From positions 1 through 16,241 of the forward strand of contig JAEEQU010000016.1 of assembly GCA_016285415.1 (NCBI GenBank): DNA of 16,241 bases, read 5' to 3'. The first letter of the stretch is position 1. Each line of letters starts with the position of its first letter. The translations under genes were made by a program, and so were the position numbers. This stretch comes from Alphaproteobacteria bacterium (GTDB lineage: Bacteria > Pseudomonadota > Alphaproteobacteria > Rs-D84). Positions 6,355 to 12,204 of the stretch are shown here, one piece after another. Under the pieces are notes generated by a model. The model was not told the origin of the DNA and did no database searches. It saw nothing but the letters and a program-made list of their open reading frames with translations.

Positions 6355-6900
6355 TTATTTTTCTAATATTTTTTCCAGCAAGTATTCATGATGCCATTCG
6401 CCATCTATGAATGCGGTATCGTGGAAAATACCAACAATTTCATAACCCTGCTTTAACAAATTGCCCAAAGACCTGATGTTTTTATGCCGAACACCACTTT
6501 GCAACACATGGACATTATTTTCGCGGGCCCATTTTTCAACAATCTGTTTGAATTTTGTTCCCAAACCGTTTGATGTATATTGTTCCAGCATTGTCGTTGC
6601 AGTGCCCGCCACACGTCCAGAATATGGGTGGCCCGCCTGTTTTTTGGATATATTCGCCATTCCTATTAGTTTATCACCATCCCATGCGCCCACGAACAAA
6701 CTATTTGGATCTTCGTATATTTGTATAGATTTTTCCTTGTTTTTATCTGGTTGACCCCGATATTGCCATGTCCATTTTGCACCAGGGCCGCGCGTAAATT
6801 CCCTAAAATATTTCATAACATCATCATAATCAGTTCCGCGTATACGGCGGATAGTTACAACTTTGCCATTTTTTAACTTGAATTTTATTGCGCGTTTCAT
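6355..6900 (-). CDS. GNAT-family N-acetyltransferase, first gene of the ABC operon
   Basis: A 181-residue paralogue of the protein at 1800-2348. The first 25 residues are almost identical (KFKLKNGKVVTIRRIRGT) and the C-terminal ILEKILEK is shared; the middle has diverged (FREFTRGPGAKWTWQYRGQP, AGHPYSGRV). The acetyl-CoA loop has the same variant form, TSNGLGTKFK. Substrate specificity has probably changed, since divergence is concentrated in the middle. AAAGGG nine bases before the ATG is the ribosome site. The stop lies nine bases before the ABC exporter start. Expression comes from the promoter at 6929-6957, which carries a palindrome in its spacer, so the operon is likely under repressor control. 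Confidence 0.8.
   Translation of the reverse strand: MKRAIKFKLKNGKVVTIRRIRGTDYDDVMKYFREFTRGPGAKWTWQYRGQPDKNKEKSIQIYEDPNSLFVGAWDGDKLIGMANISKKQAGHPYSGRVAGTATTMLEQYTSNGLGTKFKQIVEKWARENNVHVLQSGVRHKNIRSLGNLLKQGYEIVGIFHDTAFIDGEWHHEYLLEKILEK
6818..6852. repeat. 35-base tract identical to 2266-2300
   Basis: Second copy of the identical tract, inside the GNAT gene at 6355-6900, in the same orientation as the first and about 4.5 kb away. Recombination between the two would delete the genes in between. Confidence 0.8.
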
Positions 6901-6928
6901 CCGGCATCCCTTTAAATTTTCGCATGTA

Positions 6929-6957
6929 ATTATATCACAATTTGTTCAAATTGTGAA
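6929..6957 (-). promoter_or_regulatory. Extended -10 promoter of the GNAT-ABC-GNAT operon
   Basis: On the minus strand TTCACA (6952-6957), 17-base spacer, TATAAT (6929-6934), with TG one base upstream of the -10. The -35 differs from consensus at one base. Transcription would begin near 6922. The whole spacer lies inside the inverted repeat at 6935-6956. Confidence 0.65.
6935..6956. promoter_or_regulatory. Perfect palindrome, likely repressor operator
   Basis: Two 10-base arms, TCACAATTTG and CAAATTGTGA, are separated by TT with no mismatch. The palindrome fills the 17-base spacer and covers five bases of the -35 of the leftward operon, so a bound protein would block polymerase. It also lies about 60 bases upstream of the divergent gene at 7015 and could affect both. 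It does not have the TGTGA-N6-TCACA orientation of a CRP site. No regulator gene is adjacent to it. Confidence 0.6.
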
Positions 6958-7014
6958 ATATCTTTATTTTCATGATTTGGGGATGTATAGTAATTTTAAT
7001 CAAAGGGGATTGCA

Positions 7015-7737
7015 ATGAAAATATGCCAAAGTTGTGGTATGCCGATAAACGAAGAAAGTATGTTCGGAACAAATACCGATGGTTCCAAAAATTCTGATTA
7101 TTGTATTTATTGTTACAAAGATGGCAAATTCCTGCAGAATTGCACAATGGATGAAATGATAGAGCATTGCGCGCAATTTATTGACGATGTTAACCAAGGA
7201 TTGTCACAACCAATTACCAGGGAAGAATACATCGGTAAAATGAAAATGTATTTTCCGCATTTGAAACGTTGGCACAATGAAATAACTATTACCGATGATA
7301 TGCCTGAAAATCCTGCGTTGTCTGGTGTCAAAGAACTTATCGGACAAATGGCAGATACATTGCCAATCACATTTATTTCATCGGTTGACGACGAAGGATA
7401 TCCATGCACCAAGGCCATGTTATCCCCACGCGTCCGCGAAGGCATAAAAGTTTTTTATTTCACAACTAATACTTTTTCTCTGCGCGTTGCCCACTATAAA
7501 GCCAACCCTAAGGCATGCATTTATTTCTGTGATGCCGATGGGTTCAAAGGCATGATGTTGCGTGGCACAATGGAGGTGTTAACAGACGCCGCAACAAAAG
7601 AAATGATTTGGCGTGATGGCGATACCGAATACTATCCGGGTGGTGTTACCGATCCGAATTATTGTGTTTTAAAATTCACCGCAACCAGTGGCCGATTCTA
7701 CAGCGATTATTATCCGCGCAGTTTTGTAATTGAATAA
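7015..7737 (+). CDS. Zinc-ribbon / pyridoxamine-phosphate-oxidase-like fusion protein
   Basis: A 240-residue protein with two parts. Residues 1-80 carry a zinc ribbon with Cys4, Cys7, Cys30 and Cys33 (CQSCGMP and YCIYCYKDG) and a helical TMDEMIEHC segment, as in the putative zinc-ribbon family zf-ribbon_2. Residues about 105-240 form a split-barrel flavin-binding domain of the PNPOx / general stress protein 26 type (LPITFISSVDDEGYPCTKAM, VFYFTTNTFSLRVAHYKANP). Members usually bind FMN, F420 or haem. True pyridoxamine oxidase activity is unlikely, because the second half of that enzyme is absent. AAGGGG six bases before the ATG gives a strong start. It is divergent from the ABC operon and may answer to the same palindrome. 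Reaction unknown. Confidence 0.75.
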   Translation: MKICQSCGMPINEESMFGTNTDGSKNSDYCIYCYKDGKFLQNCTMDEMIEHCAQFIDDVNQGLSQPITREEYIGKMKMYFPHLKRWHNEITITDDMPENPALSGVKELIGQMADTLPITFISSVDDEGYPCTKAMLSPRVREGIKVFYFTTNTFSLRVAHYKANPKACIYFCDADGFKGMMLRGTMEVLTDAATKEMIWRDGDTEYYPGGVTDPNYCVLKFTATSGRFYSDYYPRSFVIE

Positions 7738-7763
7738 AAAAAGTGGCGGATATCTTCCGCCAC
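7733..7763 (-). terminator. Strong terminator of the 62-residue repeat protein gene
   Basis: GTGGCGGA 7743-7750 pairs with TCCGCCAC 7756-7763, loop TATCT. On the minus strand it is followed by seven T and then ATT, which enters the end of the gene at 7015-7737. The stem may also stop plus-strand transcripts, though without a T-run on that side. Confidence 0.75.
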
Positions 7764-7783
7764 ATATTATGATAAAGAATGAT

Positions 7784-7972
7784 TTAACTGCATGAATATA
7801 CGCTTTGTTGATGACCATGTTCATCAAATACATATATCCAATTGTCGCGTCTTATAGAAACTGTTGAACCGGTAAATCCATATAATTGACCCGACAGAGT
7901 TGTTATCTGGCTGCCGTGTTCATTGTATACATAAACCCAACTGCCACGTTGTACTGCGGTGGATATTGCCAT
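7784..7972 (-). CDS. 62-residue protein made of two YVY-x-EHG repeats
   Basis: The protein starts MAISTAVQRG and consists of two similar units: GSWVYVYNEHGSQITTLSG near residue 10 and DNWIYVFDEHGHQQSVYS near residue 43. Each has tryptophan, alternating strand residues and EHG turning into a glutamine, which suggests a small beta structure from a duplicated unit. No signal peptide, membrane segment or catalytic motif is visible. A start 27 bases upstream (MRQKPKEF) is possible, but AAAGGAG lies just before the chosen ATG. A strong terminator follows. It seems to be a free-standing gene. Similar very small proteins are widespread in proteobacteria, from memory; I cannot name a function. Confidence 0.6.
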   Translation of the reverse strand: MAISTAVQRGSWVYVYNEHGSQITTLSGQLYGFTGSTVSIRRDNWIYVFDEHGHQQSVYSCS

Positions 7973-8001
7973 ATTAAACTCCTTTGGTTTTTGGCGCATC
8001 G

Positions 8002-8023
8002 CATAGGATTTTTATTTCCTATG
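8002..8023. other. Inverted repeat upstream of the 62-residue protein gene
   Basis: CATAGGA 8002-8008 and TCCTATG 8017-8023 form a 7-bp stem or a dyad. It lies about 30 bases before the start codon at 7972. ATTATA at 8030-8035 reads TATAAT on the minus strand and could be the -10, which would put the dyad at the transcription start, where a repressor or an RNA hairpin could act. No good -35 was found. Confidence 0.35.
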
Positions 8024-8088
8024 TTTAATATTATAAACATATCATCAGACAATTTTGGGGGTATATTTTAATATTCTCAAAATATTTT

Positions 8089-8116
8089 TTGCCTATTATA
8101 AAAAATCTGTCATAAT
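8089..8116 (+). promoter_or_regulatory. Possible promoter of the gene at 8206
   Basis: TTGCCT (8089-8094), 16-base spacer, CATAAT (8111-8116), with TG one base upstream of the -10. The start would be near 8123, leaving a leader of about 80 bases. Confidence 0.4.
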
Positions 8117-8165
8117 AATTCACGATGTATGGGAAATCATATATCACAGGGTGGATTTATCCTAA

Positions 8166-8195
8166 CTTGTCCTGCCATAAAACGGACTAAACAAG
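8166..8195 (+). promoter_or_regulatory. Leader dyad next to the ribosome site of the gene at 8206
   Basis: CTT-GTCC (8166-8172) can pair with GGAC (8184-8187) and AAG (8193-8195), which reaches into AAGGGAG, the ribosome site. A hairpin here could limit translation. The left arm is the CTTGTCCT word also found upstream of both HTH genes, so it may be a protein site instead. Confidence 0.3.
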
Positions 8196-8205
8196 GGAGC
8201 ACGTT

Positions 8206-8643
8206 ATGCTAAAATTTTTTGTGGAGGCACCAACCACAGATAAAGGTGCAATTTCATGTTTGTTTGATAATTTGAATCTGATTCTTGCAAATCGCGAGAA
8301 AATTTTATCACACGACGAATACAAGAACATAAGAATTACAGGGCTGTATGTCGGCGGGCTGTATGTTGGTATGCACAATTTATCATTGGGTGATATTTTA
8401 ATATTGTGGGACAACACAGTATGGCATGCAGACACGAAATATTATTACAACATTATCGGATCGCCGTTAAGTGGTACGAACCAAACCCATTGGTATGATA
8501 CCGAAACAAAACAATATGGCGTAGGTTCATACAGCCAGTCCTTTTTTGGATTGGCAGAACCCGCACTGAAGTATCTAAAAACACCCCAGCCAAATAAAAA
8601 TATATCTGATTTATCAATTTTTGATTTGGTTAAGCAATTATAA
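8206..8643 (+). CDS. Hypothetical cytoplasmic protein, 145 residues
   Basis: A protein with no signal peptide and no membrane segment. The N-terminal part begins FFVEAPTTDKG. The middle has an internal glycine-valine repeat (LYVGGLYVG), followed by strand-like segments with many aromatic residues (ILILWDNTVWHADTKYYYN), and the C-terminal end is polar (KTPQPNKNISDLSIFDLVKQL). AAGGGAG eight bases before the ATG supports the start. It faces the HTH gene at 8729, and the two share a strong bidirectional terminator. I do not recognise a family or any catalytic motif. It has its own promoter and a leader of about 80 bases. Confidence 0.55.
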   Translation: MLKFFVEAPTTDKGAISCLFDNLNLILANREKILSHDEYKNIRITGLYVGGLYVGMHNLSLGDILILWDNTVWHADTKYYYNIIGSPLSGTNQTHWYDTETKQYGVGSYSQSFFGLAEPALKYLKTPQPNKNISDLSIFDLVKQL

Positions 8644-8679
8644 AAAATAATTTTGGGCAGACAATTTTTCATAATCCAC

Positions 8680-8710
8680 AAAAAAGCACCCGTATCATCG
8701 GGTGTTTTTT
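8680..8710. terminator. Bidirectional terminator between convergent genes
   Basis: CACCCG 8687-8692 pairs with CGGGTG 8699-8704, loop TATCAT, flanked by A-runs on the left and T-runs on the right that extend the stem and give a U-tract on either strand. It serves the gene at 8206-8643 and the HTH gene at 8729-8977. Confidence 0.85.
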
Positions 8711-8728
8711 GTTTTATATAAATTTATC

Positions 8729-8977
8729 TCATTCTGTTTTTTCTTGATTATGTGGTGGCATAAATCGCACAAATTCAGACATTGTTATTCCAGTTGCATT
8801 TAATACTTTTGCTATACTGTATGTAGATGGCCAACGTGGCTGGCCATATTTACTGAACCGTTTGCTTTTATTAAATGTTGTGGCATCCAGTCCAGCAAAT
8901 TTTGCGAGCCCTGAACACGACATATTACGTGATGCCGCCAGTTTTACAATCGCACGCCACAAATCATCATGTGTCAT
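8729..8977 (-). CDS. HTH-only regulator related to the DNA-binding half of CI/S24 repressors
   Basis: An 82-residue protein with one helix-turn-helix domain. The segment LAKFAGLDATTFNKSKRF, then RWPSTYSIAKVLNATG, matches the N-terminal domain of alphaproteobacterial repressors that normally continue into an S24 LexA-like autoprotease domain, giving about 210-220 residues in all. Here the protein stops about ten residues after the HTH (FMPPHNQEKTE), so it lacks the self-cleaving half. The first helix begins MTHDDLWRAIVKLA. AAGGAGAGGG before the ATG is a very strong ribosome site. A second copy lies at 9586-9843. It probably binds DNA as a dimer; the target is unknown, though the shared upstream motif suggests self- or cross-regulation. 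Domain identity is by recognition of the pattern. Confidence 0.7.
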   Translation of the reverse strand: MTHDDLWRAIVKLAASRNMSCSGLAKFAGLDATTFNKSKRFSKYGQPRWPSTYSIAKVLNATGITMSEFVRFMPPHNQEKTE

Positions 8978-9005
8978 AGTTACCCTCTCCTTTTTTACTA
9001 GAACT

Positions 9006-9034
9006 ATTTTACATATTCTTATTATGGTTGAAAA
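9006..9034 (-). promoter_or_regulatory. Probable promoter of the HTH gene at 8729-8977
   Basis: On the minus strand TTTTCA (9029-9034), 17-base spacer, TAAAAT (9006-9011). Transcription would begin near 8999, about 22 bases before the start codon. Confidence 0.4.
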
Positions 9035-9050
9035 TTGTTCCTAGGACAAG
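9035..9050. promoter_or_regulatory. Near-palindrome with CTTGTCCT, candidate operator
   Basis: TCCTAGGA (9039-9046) is a perfect 8-bp palindrome, flanked by TTG (9035-9037) and CAA (9047-9049) with one extra T on the left. Read on the minus strand it begins CTTGTCCTAGG. It abuts the upstream edge of the -35 at 9029-9034. The same CTTGTCCT word occurs upstream of the other HTH gene. Confidence 0.4.
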
Positions 9051-9088
9051 GGATTTTTATTGTTTGTTTTCCTATGAATTATTGCATA

Positions 9089-9118
9089 AAATACCCCGCA
9101 CAATTGTACGGGGTATTT
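9089..9118 (-). terminator. Terminator of the lipoprotein gene at 9137-9505
   Basis: AAATACCCCG 9089-9098 pairs with CGGGGTATTT 9109-9118, ten pairs around a 10-base loop that contains CAATTG. The arms repeat those of the terminator at 1564-1590. Confidence 0.7.
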
Positions 9119-9136
9119 GTATATGTTTTGTATGAT

Positions 9137-9505
9137 TTATTCTGTAACCACCGCAACGGCCCACATCGCATCGCCTTCAAAGTTTGGTTCTTTGACCATA
9201 ATACGATATTCGGTCTTTGATGCCCATTCATATGAACCCGCAGGAATTACGTTAACATAAATATGTTCCGCATCCGCAACCGCGTCAGCATAGTTAAAAT
9301 CACCACCTTGAACGAATTGTGCGGTTGGTGTTTGTGATTGAATTACCGTTAAACTTTCGGCAATTGGGCACTTTACAATCATATCACCCTGTTCAAAAGC
9401 AACGACTTTTTCACAAGGTACTTCAAAAACTTTGATTTCTTCTTTCTTTTCGGAACAACCCGCAACCAATGCCGCGGCAATTCCACATATAATCATTTTT
9501 TTCAT
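9137..9505 (-). CDS. Small lipoprotein of unknown function
   Basis: A 122-residue protein starting MKKMIICGIAAALVAGC. The lipobox is Val14-Ala-Gly-Cys17, and the mature part begins with a charged linker SEKKEE, typical of an anchored periplasmic or outer-membrane lipoprotein. The rest is a compact strand-rich domain with Cys39 and Cys53 as a possible disulphide pair (VPCEKVV and VKCPIAE). A longer frame reaching to 9583 has a poor N terminus and no ribosome site, while AGGAG lies nine bases before the chosen ATG. It sits between two HTH-only genes on the same strand. Its promoter may be the weak pair at 9542-9570, or it may share the transcript of the upstream HTH gene. No family recognised. 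Confidence 0.65.
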   Translation of the reverse strand: MKKMIICGIAAALVAGCSEKKEEIKVFEVPCEKVVAFEQGDMIVKCPIAESLTVIQSQTPTAQFVQGGDFNYADAVADAEHIYVNVIPAGSYEWASKTEYRIMVKEPNFEGDAMWAVAVVTE

Positions 9506-9541
9506 GGCTGTTTCTCCTTTTGTTTCTATGCAATATATCGT

Positions 9542-9570
9542 GGCATACAACACGCATAAAAAGCAAGCAA
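9542..9570 (-). promoter_or_regulatory. Weak promoter candidate of the lipoprotein gene
   Basis: On the minus strand TTGCTT (9565-9570), 17-base spacer, TATGCC (9542-9547). No terminator is visible between the HTH gene ending at 9586 and this site. Confidence 0.3.
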
Positions 9571-9585
9571 ATTTATGATACAACT

Positions 9586-9843
9586 TTATTTATTTTTGGG
9601 CCATTTGTTTGGGGTGTCATGTGGCATAAGATGCGCAAATTCTGCAAGACCTATACCCGCAGCATCCAAAACACGTGCCAAACTGTATGTGGATGGCCAA
9701 CGCAATGTTCCATTATGATTTGTACGTTTACTTTTGTTAAATGTTGTTGAATCCAAACCCGCCATCCGCGCAAGACCGGAACATGTTACATTCATTTTAT
9801 TGGCAAGGTTCATTATTCCATCCCACAACTCTTTATGTGTCAT
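9586..9843 (-). CDS. Second HTH-only regulator, paralogue of 8729-8977
   Basis: An 85-residue protein sharing the core of its neighbour: MTH-x2-LW at the start, LARMAGLDSTTFNKSKR, then RWPSTYSLARVLDAAG. The recognition-helix region is nearly the same (GLD-A/S-TTFNKSKR), so both may read similar sites. It too ends soon after the HTH (HLMPHDTPNKWPKNK), without an S24 domain. A long linker-like tail rich in Pro, Lys and Asn replaces that domain. AAGGGG sits about eight bases before the ATG. It has its own extended -10 promoter (9871-9899). Since the two differ mainly at the ends and in exposed positions, duplication followed by divergence is the simplest explanation. Target genes are unknown; the lipoprotein directly downstream is a candidate. 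Confidence 0.7.
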   Translation of the reverse strand: MTHKELWDGIMNLANKMNVTCSGLARMAGLDSTTFNKSKRTNHNGTLRWPSTYSLARVLDAAGIGLAEFAHLMPHDTPNKWPKNK

Positions 9844-9870
9844 TTACATCACCCCTTTTTGTCTGCATAC

Positions 9871-9899
9871 AGCATAACAAAAAGCGCGATTTTTATCAA
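9871..9899 (-). promoter_or_regulatory. Extended -10 promoter of the second HTH gene
   Basis: On the minus strand TTGATA (9894-9899), 17-base spacer, TATGCT (9871-9876), with TG one base upstream of the -10. The start would be near 9864. Confidence 0.5.
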
Positions 9900-9910
9900 A
9901 AGATTCAATC

Positions 9911-9918
9911 AGGACAAG
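9911..9918 (-). promoter_or_regulatory. CTTGTCCT word upstream of the second HTH promoter
   Basis: AGGACAAG on the plus strand, CTTGTCCT on the minus strand, eleven bases upstream of the -35 at 9894-9899. The copy upstream of the first HTH gene lies eight bases from its -35. Here only a half-site is seen, without the palindromic partner. Confidence 0.3.
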
Positions 9919-9984
9919 AATAATCGCTATGTTTTGTACAATTTATAACCTATTGCTATTTTTTAAACGAATCGCAAAAATATG

Positions 9985-11034
9985 TTATTTTGCCAAAACC
10001 GTATCCGCAATCATTTCCACCGCCCGATTTGGGACCAATGACTTTTTCGCCATTTTTTCAAGGCGCGTTGGATTATCAAAAAGTTCTGTTAGTGTTGCGC
10101 TCAACCATTTCGGGCTAAATTTATCTTGGGGGATTGCAAAACCGCCACCTAACTTTTCAAAATTTGCCGCATTTGCCGCCTGATCCGGATTTATCCCCAA
10201 TGGCACCAATATTGCTGGACGCCCAATTGTTGTTATTTCTATGACAGTTCCCGCACCACCACGACCAATGATTAAATCAGCACCTGCAATTGCACCCGCC
10301 ATATCATGAATAAACGATAAAACATTTGCACGAATCTTATTGTCCGCATAGAACTTTTGCAAACGCGCAACATTTTCGGGGCGTGTTTGATGTGTGACAA
10401 AAATCTTTTTATTTTTCATCGCACTGACCGCGACCGGTACAACATCATCTAAAATTTGCGCCCCCAACGAACCACCTGTCACCAGTAATTTTGATTCACC
10501 AGGCATTTTTGCACCCGCACGTTCCATAAAATCATGACGCACAGGCAACCCAGTATAAACCACACGTACATTTGTATTTTTTGGAATACCGCTAACACTT
10601 TGGAAACTGGTCATCAGTGTTTTTACCCATCGCATTGCAAAACGGTTGGCGCGTCCAATTGCACCATTTTGTTCATGCAAAAATGTTGGCACACCCCACA
10701 CATGCGCCGCAAATACCGCCGGCACCGACGCGTATCCGCCAAATGCGACCACGCGATTTGGGCGTGAAAACGCAAAACGAACAATCAGGGCTATTGCCGA
10801 CACACCTATTTTAAACAACGCCCATATTTGCTTTATCTTACTTTTTGCACCGACACCAGATGCCCAAATATGAACTCTGCTTGCACCATTTGGCGCGCCA
10901 TCTTTGACCATCTTGCTAACGCGACCATCACAAGAAATTATTACTTTGTGTCCGCGTGCGGCGATTTCTGATGCCACCGCCAGTGCGGGAAATACATGTC
11001 CACCCGTACCACCTGTTGCAATCCATACTTTCAT
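9985..11034 (-). CDS. murG: MurG, UDP-GlcNAc:lipid I N-acetylglucosaminyltransferase
   Basis: A 349-residue enzyme that adds GlcNAc to lipid I to form lipid II on the cytoplasmic face of the inner membrane. Seen: the N-terminal glycine-rich loop ATGGTGGH (residues 6-13), FGGYASVP, LHEQN-x-IGRANR, the middle GGSLGA, and the donor-binding GRGGAGTVIEI and PDQAANA regions. In the donor loop Gly replaces the Ser of the common RSGAGT form. The start MKVWIATGG was preferred over one eight codons earlier because it gives the family's usual N terminus and has GGGGG before it. The start lies 14 bases after the ftsW stop, so the two are in one operon. The expected murC does not follow; an HTH gene does, after 141 bases. 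Confidence 0.95.
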   Translation of the reverse strand: MKVWIATGGTGGHVFPALAVASEIAARGHKVIISCDGRVSKMVKDGAPNGASRVHIWASGVGAKSKIKQIWALFKIGVSAIALIVRFAFSRPNRVVAFGGYASVPAVFAAHVWGVPTFLHEQNGAIGRANRFAMRWVKTLMTSFQSVSGIPKNTNVRVVYTGLPVRHDFMERAGAKMPGESKLLVTGGSLGAQILDDVVPVAVSAMKNKKIFVTHQTRPENVARLQKFYADNKIRANVLSFIHDMAGAIAGADLIIGRGGAGTVIEITTIGRPAILVPLGINPDQAANAANFEKLGGGFAIPQDKFSPKWLSATLTELFDNPTRLEKMAKKSLVPNRAVEMIADTVLAK

Positions 11035-11048
11035 TTTGACCCCCGTTT

Positions 11049-12188
11049 TTATTTCCATTTATCTTCGCGAACAACCGCCAATACCATACCAAACAGCAAG
11101 CAGAATCCAACAAGCGAACTGCCCCCGTATGATATGAACGGTAATGTCATTCCCTTTGGTGGCAATATATGCAATGTTGACACCATATTTATACATGTTT
11201 GAATACCAAATAATGCCGCCGTTCCACCAACCGCGTAAAATACAAATTTATCACGTGCATTTAATGCATCACTTATTAACAATTTTAATAAATACACCAG
11301 CAACCCCAATAACACGCATGCCAATATCGCGCCCATATCTTCAACAATTACTGCATAGATAAAATCAGTATGTGAATCGGGCAGTGATTGTTTTATAAAC
11401 GCATCACTCCATTTACCAAAAAATCCACCATGTTGAATTGCCTGAACCGATTGTGTGACCTGATAATTATCACCTGTTCCGGTCATCATTGCTTGGAAAC
11501 GATTATGCACGTGCGGCATGATATGATATGCCAACAACAATGCACCCGCGCCCAATGCACCCAAAACGCCAACAACCAGCATAGGAAGCCCAGCAATAAT
11601 CAACATTATTCCCAGCACCCCAAGATACAATAAACTTGTTCCCACATCAGGATGCGTAAAAATAATTATAATCATTGGTAAAAATACTGCTATATATGAC
11701 CACCAACTGAACAGACGTATTTTCCATGCCTCTTTGTCAGTAAATAATTTGTCGCCAAATTTTTCACGCATCTTTGCCAAGAACCATGCGGTGATAAATA
11801 TAAACCCAGGTTTCATAATATCTGCGGGCAATATATTAAATCCAGATATAGACACCCAACGCGCAGACCCTTTGATAGTATGTGGTGCAATAAATGTGAA
11901 CGCCAACAACACCAATCCGATAACAACATCCAACAATGCTATTTTCAGAACGATTTTTTTGTTTAACATACTTGTTACGAATAAAACAACCAACCCCAAC
12001 AAATAAAATGGCATGCCCTTTAACGCAAAGAAATACCACGGTTGATTTATACGTTCGGCGGCCACACTGCCGGCAGAGATTGCGAAGTACACCCCTATAC
12101 CAATCATCAGCAGAACCATATACAATAATTTTCGGTCTACTTCAAAGAACCAACTGGTTAGTGCACTTTCCTCTGTCCGTTTAAACAT
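11049..12188 (-). CDS. ftsW: FtsW, SEDS-family division glycosyltransferase
   Basis: A 379-residue membrane protein with about ten helices. FtsW polymerises lipid II into glycan strands at the division site together with its cognate transpeptidase. Family signatures are visible: KGSARWVSISGFNILPADIMKP in the first half, PDSHTDFIYAVI (the loop usually written PEAHTDFI), and HILPPKGMTLPFISYGGSS near the end. The start MFKRTEES was chosen because AGAGGGG lies just before it; a longer frame starts eight codons earlier and overlaps the mraY stop. It lies 16 bases after mraY. Neighbours mraY and murG identify it as FtsW and not RodA. murD, which commonly lies between mraY and ftsW, is absent. Confidence 0.95.
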   Translation of the reverse strand: MFKRTEESALTSWFFEVDRKLLYMVLLMIGIGVYFAISAGSVAAERINQPWYFFALKGMPFYLLGLVVLFVTSMLNKKIVLKIALLDVVIGLVLLAFTFIAPHTIKGSARWVSISGFNILPADIMKPGFIFITAWFLAKMREKFGDKLFTDKEAWKIRLFSWWSYIAVFLPMIIIIFTHPDVGTSLLYLGVLGIMLIIAGLPMLVVGVLGALGAGALLLAYHIMPHVHNRFQAMMTGTGDNYQVTQSVQAIQHGGFFGKWSDAFIKQSLPDSHTDFIYAVIVEDMGAILACVLLGLLVYLLKLLISDALNARDKFVFYAVGGTAALFGIQTCINMVSTLHILPPKGMTLPFISYGGSSLVGFCLLFGMVLAVVREDKWK

Positions 12189-12204
12189 ATACCCCTCTTT
12201 TATT

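Noticed and set aside
6935..6956. Palindrome as a CRP or FNR site
   Set aside because: The half-sites point the other way from CRP (TCACA first, TGTGA last), and the TTGAT-N4-ATCAA pattern of FNR is absent.
9506..9583. N-terminal extension of the lipoprotein (26 more residues)
   Set aside because: It puts a second hydrophobic run before the lipoprotein signal and has no ribosome site; MKKMIICG with AGGAG upstream is far better.
8729..9843. Prophage remnant around the two HTH genes
   Set aside because: The HTH type is phage-like, but no integrase, attachment repeat, structural or replication gene is present nearby.
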